Assembly: GCA_001598975.1 (NCBI GenBank)
Contig: BBXU01001726.1
Location: 1 to 34,664 of the forward strand
Reading direction: 5' to 3'
From: Parachlorella kessleri
Lineage: Eukaryota; Chlorophyta; Trebouxiophyceae; Chlorellales; Chlorellaceae
Length of the DNA stretch: 34,664 nt
A program made the translations under genes and the position numbers. The notes under the pieces are model-generated. The model saw only the letters and a program-made list of their open reading frames with translations, searched no databases and had not been told where the DNA came from. This document shows positions 30,204-34,664 of the stretch, piece after piece. Position 1 is the stretch's first letter. Each line of letters begins with the position of its first letter.

Positions 30204-31174
30204 GGTGCAACACAAAAACCACTCGTGTGTTCCACAAGTTGGACCAACATTAACAGAATTGTTACTGCTGTATGTTATAACAGTGCTGCGGCCTAAATCT
30301 CCCCCGTCAAGGCCAAAATTTAAGTAGAATCCGCAGGTGTCCGCCGGATGACTGCCGGACACATTTGGACTGTAGACTTTCTGACCACCTTATACGAAGT
30401 GTTCCTGCAAAGATTTTCTAGCACAGAAGAAGAGCAAAAGGGGATGCAGTGATAAGGGTCTTGCTCAATGTGCCCCAAGTCCTCGCGCCCAAAAAGCGGT
30501 GCAAGAAACGCCACGTCGGATCATGGTCTAGTGCATGCTCCCGTCTGCAGCTCCTGAGTCAAGTAATGACTGCTATATACGTATATAACCGCTTCCTACC
30601 GACTGTGCTGGCTCCCGTTTTGTCCAACCCCTCCTCACACACAGACAGATTGAAGGCAACATGCAGTGAGGCTGCTACCATGTGAGTCTAGGGTGGCAGT
30701 GGACAGTGAACTGCAACAGGGTTCAAGGCTGCGCACGCGCCATGTTGTGCGTAAGCAACACAGGGGTGACTTAGTGTTGGGTCACTGGGCCACAGTGGTT
30801 GCACAGCCCACCGTCACAACCTGTCTAGTTTTGCTATTGTGCCAGGGTTGGCCTTAAAGCAACCGTTAGTGGCTACACAGGCCTATCAACTACTGAAACC
30901 CCCACTCCACCCCCGTGCACCGCTCAGGTCTAGTTGCCACAGAAAGTGCCTCGGCTGCGGTAACAACTGACCACCCCAAGTGAAGCTGCGGGCTGGAATA
31001 AGGCTCATTCCAAGACAAGCCTAAAGACAGCAAGGGCTGAGACGGTAAGCTCGCCCCAGTCAGCAACAGTGCGCCATGCAGTCAGCCCCTGGGGATAGCA
31101 CATGCCTCAGGTAGGATGCCCTGCTCATTGCCTCGTCTCCATTCATTCCTGCAGGTAGGCGCTCTACGACAGCC
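30204..31174. other. Shared upstream region of divergent glycosyltransferase and ankyrin genes
   Basis: About 970 bp with no coding exon I can support, apart from the in-frame extension of the glycosyltransferase ORF up to 30362. It must contain both promoters. The palindromic TATA element is listed separately. The first 160 bp on the glycosyltransferase side could be 5' UTR. Confidence 0.5.
30574..30587. promoter_or_regulatory. Palindromic TATA element in a divergent promoter region
   Basis: TATATACGTATATA is its own reverse complement, so it offers a TATA-like sequence in both directions. It lies 371 bp before the glycosyltransferase ATG and 588 bp before the ankyrin-gene ATG, in otherwise GC-rich DNA. 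Use as a promoter is inference. Confidence 0.35.
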
Positions 31175-34100
31175 ATGGTGCGTACGCGTGGCGCTGCCAC
31201 CTTCCAGCAGCAGTTCCCACTCTTCCATGCCCTCATCACCGGGGATGCAAGTCGCGTGGCACCTGTGTGCACTCGCCAGGAGGCGGCCAAGTGTGGCCCT
31301 GGCAACCTGTCAGCCACCATGCTAGCTGTGTTGCTGGATACACCCAGCCCGGCGTTCCAAAAGTTAGCCTCCCGGGCTCCGCTGGAGGCCAGGCTGAGCC
31401 TCGGTGCCAGCGACAGCGACCTGCACAACTGGCTGGACCTGGCGCAAGTCACAGACAGCGCAGCACTGCGGCAGCAGCTGGTGGCGGGCCGGACAGCGCT
31501 TGACCTTGCGCTGGCCTTGGGCAGAGCGGAGCATGCGACAGCCCTCATTGCGGCCGGGGCCAGCCTGCAGCCTCTGCTGCCCGAGGACGGCCAGTATGAC
31601 GTACCAGCGGCTGTCCCCAGGACCCTTTGGGACCAGCTCAGTCACCATGCACTCACCCACTACTCAGGGCGCAGGCTTGCCAGGGCGCCTGCTGCCCTGC
31701 TGCCGCAGCTGGCCCAGCTAGCCCTGCTGGCCGGTCAGCCAACGGCGTGCCTGGAAGTGCTGCAGTCAGCGCAGTTGCCTGGCAGAGAGCTGAGCGGCTG
31801 GGACGCTCTGACAGTTGTGGCCCAAGCAACCGTGAGAGGCCACTTGGCAATTGCCAGCCATGTCATTCAGTGCAACGTCACCGGCCTGCTCCTGCCTCTC
31901 TTGGCGCAATATAGCAGCCTGGATAGGAGGGTGATGCACGTGCTGGTGCCACACCTGGCTCAGCGGGTGGGAAGGGCCCTGCTAAGCAATTTGCTGGTTA
32001 AGGCGGCAGGGGATGGGGAGCACGAGGCCTGTGCCACCGTGCTGGAGGTGGTGACAGAGCAGGGCCTGCCCCTCTGCTTTGAACACTGCCGTGATGTTTT
32101 CCAAGCCTTTGTGCGGCACGACTGCCCAGCGCAGCTTGCCAAGCTGCTCTTGGCTGCGTCGGCAGCGTTGAGCCCCTCTCAGCTGATGCGGCTGGCTGGG
32201 GTGGCAATCCAGCAGGACCGGGAAGCGTTGCTGGAGGTGCTCCTGGCAGCTGGGGCACCCCAAAGTGCCGAGCTGGCCTTAGAGGCCGTCGACTGCCTGG
32301 CATGCTCTTGTGTGGCGGCTCTCCTTCGGCGCGGCCCCCTGCCTATAGACAGCGCTGTGCCGTTCCAGGCAATCGGCAGTACGGCTTTGCTGTACTTCCA
32401 TCCGATCCTCCGCATCTTGCAGGTGGGATCATTTGCCAGTACTGGCAGTGTGAGGCATAGCTGACTGCTTTTTGGGGTGGCTGGATGAGGTATGCAGGGA
32501 TGAGTGGAGAGACCTCAGCTGGATCAACACTACAGCAGTGCTGGGAGCGCTGAGGGGTTGGATTTAGTGCTTTGTGCCTGGGTGCTTGCAGTAGCACCTA
32601 GAGCACACGGTCTATGGCTGCCTGTCTGTTTGTTGCCGATGAGGGTTTTGTGGAACCAGCGTAGCGAAACACCGGCGTTTGCCACTTAAGACCGGCAACT
32701 CTGGTTGCATTCTCATGCAGACTACTCCCAGCATGTGTCGCTTCTGGGCAGCATGTTCATCACCCATGTCCCATGTGTGGCTCAATGGGTGGACACGCAC
32801 TTGGTTAGGGCGGCAGACAGTGCTGTCAGAGAGGAGGTGCGGGTATACTGGGCTGACCATGCATTGCTCGCTGCAGACTCTGCAGCCTCGGAGGTCTTCC
32901 AAATGGTGGACACTGGATAGTGAGATGCCACAGGAGCTGCGCATGCTACAGCTGCTGCTGGGTGCTGGCCATCGGCCACCTGTTTATCACAACATCGTGG
33001 TGCCTCCTGACCCCCAGCTGAAGGCGGTGTTCGACCCACTCAGGGACCGCCCCCAAGACTTCCCAACGAAGCAGGGCAACCGCAGGTACGCCGGCACCCT
33101 GCGGACGGCTGGTGTTTGCTGGTGGATGGAATGACCATCCAATGGCGTGTCCCTTGAGGTGCTGATAACTGGAAGCCAGGGTTTCCATTGGACAGCTGCA
33201 AGGCTGTCACTGTCCTTAAAGAAAGAGGGATGAGTCCCCATCAACTGGCAATGGCACCTGAGAGCCATGGCGTGTCATATTCTTTGCTTGACTAGTGAAG
33301 GAGTGCAGGATTACCAAAATGTTAATGACCGGCACTGCAACCACAGGGCCTACCGCTGTTGCTGACTGCCAAGCTGTGCGATTACGAGCTGCCCTACTCC
33401 CATAAGGGTATGCTAGCCACCTGGTCCCTACCGTAGCTGCACTGGTGCATTTGAGAGAGCCCATACCCTAGCTGGGCGCGTGGCGCTGTGCCCCCAAGGG
33501 CAGCGCGTGGCTTGAGCTTCCAACTGTCTTGCCCTACCCTACTCGTTCAGCTTAGGTGATGGTCACCATGCGTGCAGCTGGCTGTGGTTGGCGCTGAACC
33601 ACCCTGACTGGAGCCGCTCCAACCACCGAGAGCACCCCCGCGCGATAAAGCGTGCATTTGAAACGGTGCTGCTGGCGGCGGCTCGGGCCAAGAGCGAGCG
33701 GCCTGCTGGCCGGGTAGTGAGCATAGCAGCTGAGGCAGGCAGGACAGGCAGCACAGTGGAGGTGAGCCGCCTCACACTCGCATGGCGTATGGCAGTGCAA
33801 ACTGAGGACGTGTAGCTAAGAAGTGTCCTCAAGGGGATGTCAGGCGTGCTCTGAACGGTGCTGGCAGCCTTTATCTGTGGTTGCTGGGGCCTGTATCTGC
33901 AGCTGGCTGACAAAGCTGTGAGGGCCATGGCAGTTGCGAGCTGATTCTGACGACAGTGGTTATTAGCATGGATGGCAGGGTAGTGCGAACAGGGAGCAGA
34001 GCTGGGCTGGACTGGATTGACAGGGCTGGATGCAGAATGAGCCTGTTTGATGTTACTGACCCAGTTGGCGGCAGGGTAAGCCTGTTCTCCATGTCCTAAT

Positions 34101-34299
34101 GCTGCAGGAGCAGGGCGGTGATATGCCAGAGAGAAAGAGGCAGCGCCTGATAGCGACAGCAGGCCCTGGCAGTGATGGCAGCAGCTGTGCACACTCTGCC
34201 ACGCGGCTGGCCGCGCTGCCAACTGACGTGCTGCTGCATGTGCTGGGCTTAGCAGCGCGGCCCCTGTCAGCCTGGGTGGTTCTTGATGCCGAGTTGTGA
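31175..34299 (+). CDS. Ankyrin-type repeat protein with F-box-like C-terminus; reading frame disturbed
   Basis: Five coding segments on plus: 31175-32422 (416 codons), 32721-33085, 33347-33407, 33556-33761 and 34108-34299. Segment 1 is Leu/Ala-rich with ankyrin-like units (GRTALDLALALGRAEHATAL near residue 105; ALLEVLLAAGAP near 350). Segment 2 continues (HVSLLGSMFITHVPCVAQWV; later PPVYHNIVVPPDPQLKAVFD). Segments 3-5 join in phase (KLCDYELPYSHKG to LNHPDWSRSNHREHP) and end with LPTDVLLHVLGLAARPLSAW, an F-box-like helix pair, before TGA at 34297. A substrate-adaptor role is possible but unproven. Problems: segment 2 enters in the wrong phase from segment 1 (unless a GCCA|GTACTG donor is used), changes frame near 32910, and its GTACGC donor does not match segment 3. 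Either there are assembly indels, unusual splicing, or the gene is decaying. Confidence 0.6.
33962..34040 (+). repeat. Dispersed intron repeat, copy B (ankyrin-gene intron 4)
   Basis: Counterpart of 13459-13532 in ATP2 intron 5: ATTAG, GGCAGG, TAGTGCGAACAGGGA, then AGGGCTGGATGCAGA in the same order, with small indels between. The copies sit in two unrelated genes about 20 kb apart, in the same orientation to transcription. Confidence 0.75.
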
Positions 34300-34522
34300 G
34301 CGGGCGGCATTTTAACAGTTGTGTAGCGTCGCACCATCGAAGAGTTTTTGCTGTCACAATCTCATGGAAAGGCTGGTTGTCATGCGGCGAAAAAATGGCA
34401 GGCAGGCTAGGTCTAAGCCTTGTAAGAAGAAGGCCTGGAGGTTTGACAGACTGTAGCTATGGAGGGATACAACCAGCATGGCACACAGAAGGCAAGGAAC
34501 CACAGCTAAGCTGACCACCCTG
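34300..34522. other. Convergent 3' UTRs
   Basis: Between the ankyrin-gene stop and the stop of the minus-strand gene at the right edge. It contains the TGTAA of the ankyrin gene. Nothing else is recognised. Confidence 0.5.
34421..34425 (+). promoter_or_regulatory. TGTAA polyadenylation signal candidate of the ankyrin gene
   Basis: TGTAA 122 nt after the stop at 34299. Its usable position supports the ankyrin gene being transcribed at least in the past. Confidence 0.45.
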
Positions 34523-34638
34523 TCATGAGCCTAGCAGGGCCCCCTCAATGTTGTGCCGCCCCAGAATCACTTTGGGCGGGGCCTTCTCAGCATTGTTCAG
34601 CCCTGCAAACTTCTGCATCACTACCACGCCATGCCGGT
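34523..34638 (-). CDS. Last exon of an unrecognised gene (5' part beyond the window)
   Basis: On minus, GTTGCAG precedes an exon of 116 nt starting at 34638 and ending with TGA at 34525-34523. The frame that fits completes a codon with one base from the previous exon, then reads RHGVVVMQKFAGLNNAEKAP and ends EGALLGS, 37 residues plus stop. Codon choice looks like the neighbouring real genes (C/G third positions). I do not recognise the family. It converges on the ankyrin gene with only about 220 bp between stops. Confidence 0.6.
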
Positions 34639-34664
34639 CTGCAACATAGAAAGGAGAGAATTAC

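Noticed and set aside
30204..30362. N-terminal extension of the glycosyltransferase from the upstream ATG
   Set aside because: It would put about 53 poorly conserved residues before the anchor. The ATG at 30203 gives the usual short tail.

Overview
The window looks like nuclear DNA of a green alga (Chlorophyta, most likely a trebouxiophyte-type microalga). This rests on intron-dense genes (about 50 introns in seven readable genes), moderately GC-rich DNA, a plant-type VAMP72 R-SNARE, a nuclear gene for the mitochondrial ATP synthase beta subunit with a targeting presequence, Ser-Pro-Pro-rich wall-type protein, and TGTAA motifs (the green-algal polyadenylation signal) downstream of several stop codons. 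The species cannot be named from sequence alone. All gene models were assembled by hand from splice sites, reading-frame continuity and family motifs. Six of them keep frame across every junction.

Layout. 1-4893 (-): secreted leucine-rich-repeat (LRR) protein with fibronectin-III-like domains and a Ser-Pro-Pro tail that runs off the window. 4894-7452: no convincing gene. 7453-9288 (-): VAMP72/VAMP7-type longin R-SNARE, 217 aa. 9289-11209: divergent intergenic DNA with two short coding-like stretches. 11210-17415 (+): mitochondrial ATP synthase beta (ATP2), 13 exons, 520 aa. 18455-20568 (+): coiled-coil protein, 328 aa. 21242-25515 (-): second secreted LRR protein, 487 aa. 25516-27777: intergenic, possibly holding a small unrecognised minus-strand gene. 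27778-30203 (-): GT34-type (GMA12/MNN10) glycosyltransferase, 536 aa. 31175-34299 (+): ankyrin-type protein with an F-box-like C-terminus and a disturbed reading frame. 34523-34638 (-): last exon of a gene entering from the right.

These are unrelated single eukaryotic genes, not a cluster or operon. The loosest theme is surface and secretory biology: two secreted LRR proteins, one with a wall-type tail, a Golgi-type glycosyltransferase and an exocytic/endosomal SNARE. ATP2 is a housekeeping gene.

The most unusual signal is structural. ATP2 introns carry decayed tandem copies ('ghost exons') of the neighbouring exon edge, often with the splice acceptor attached: two copies before exon 7, a copy of the exon 7 tail after it, three copies before exon 11, one before exon 12, and a weaker pair before exon 4. 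The 21-25 kb LRR gene has one as well. Other points of interest are five GC-AG introns in about 50, LRR exons that are whole multiples of one repeat with phase-1 borders, and a repeat of about 75 bp shared by introns of ATP2 and the ankyrin gene.
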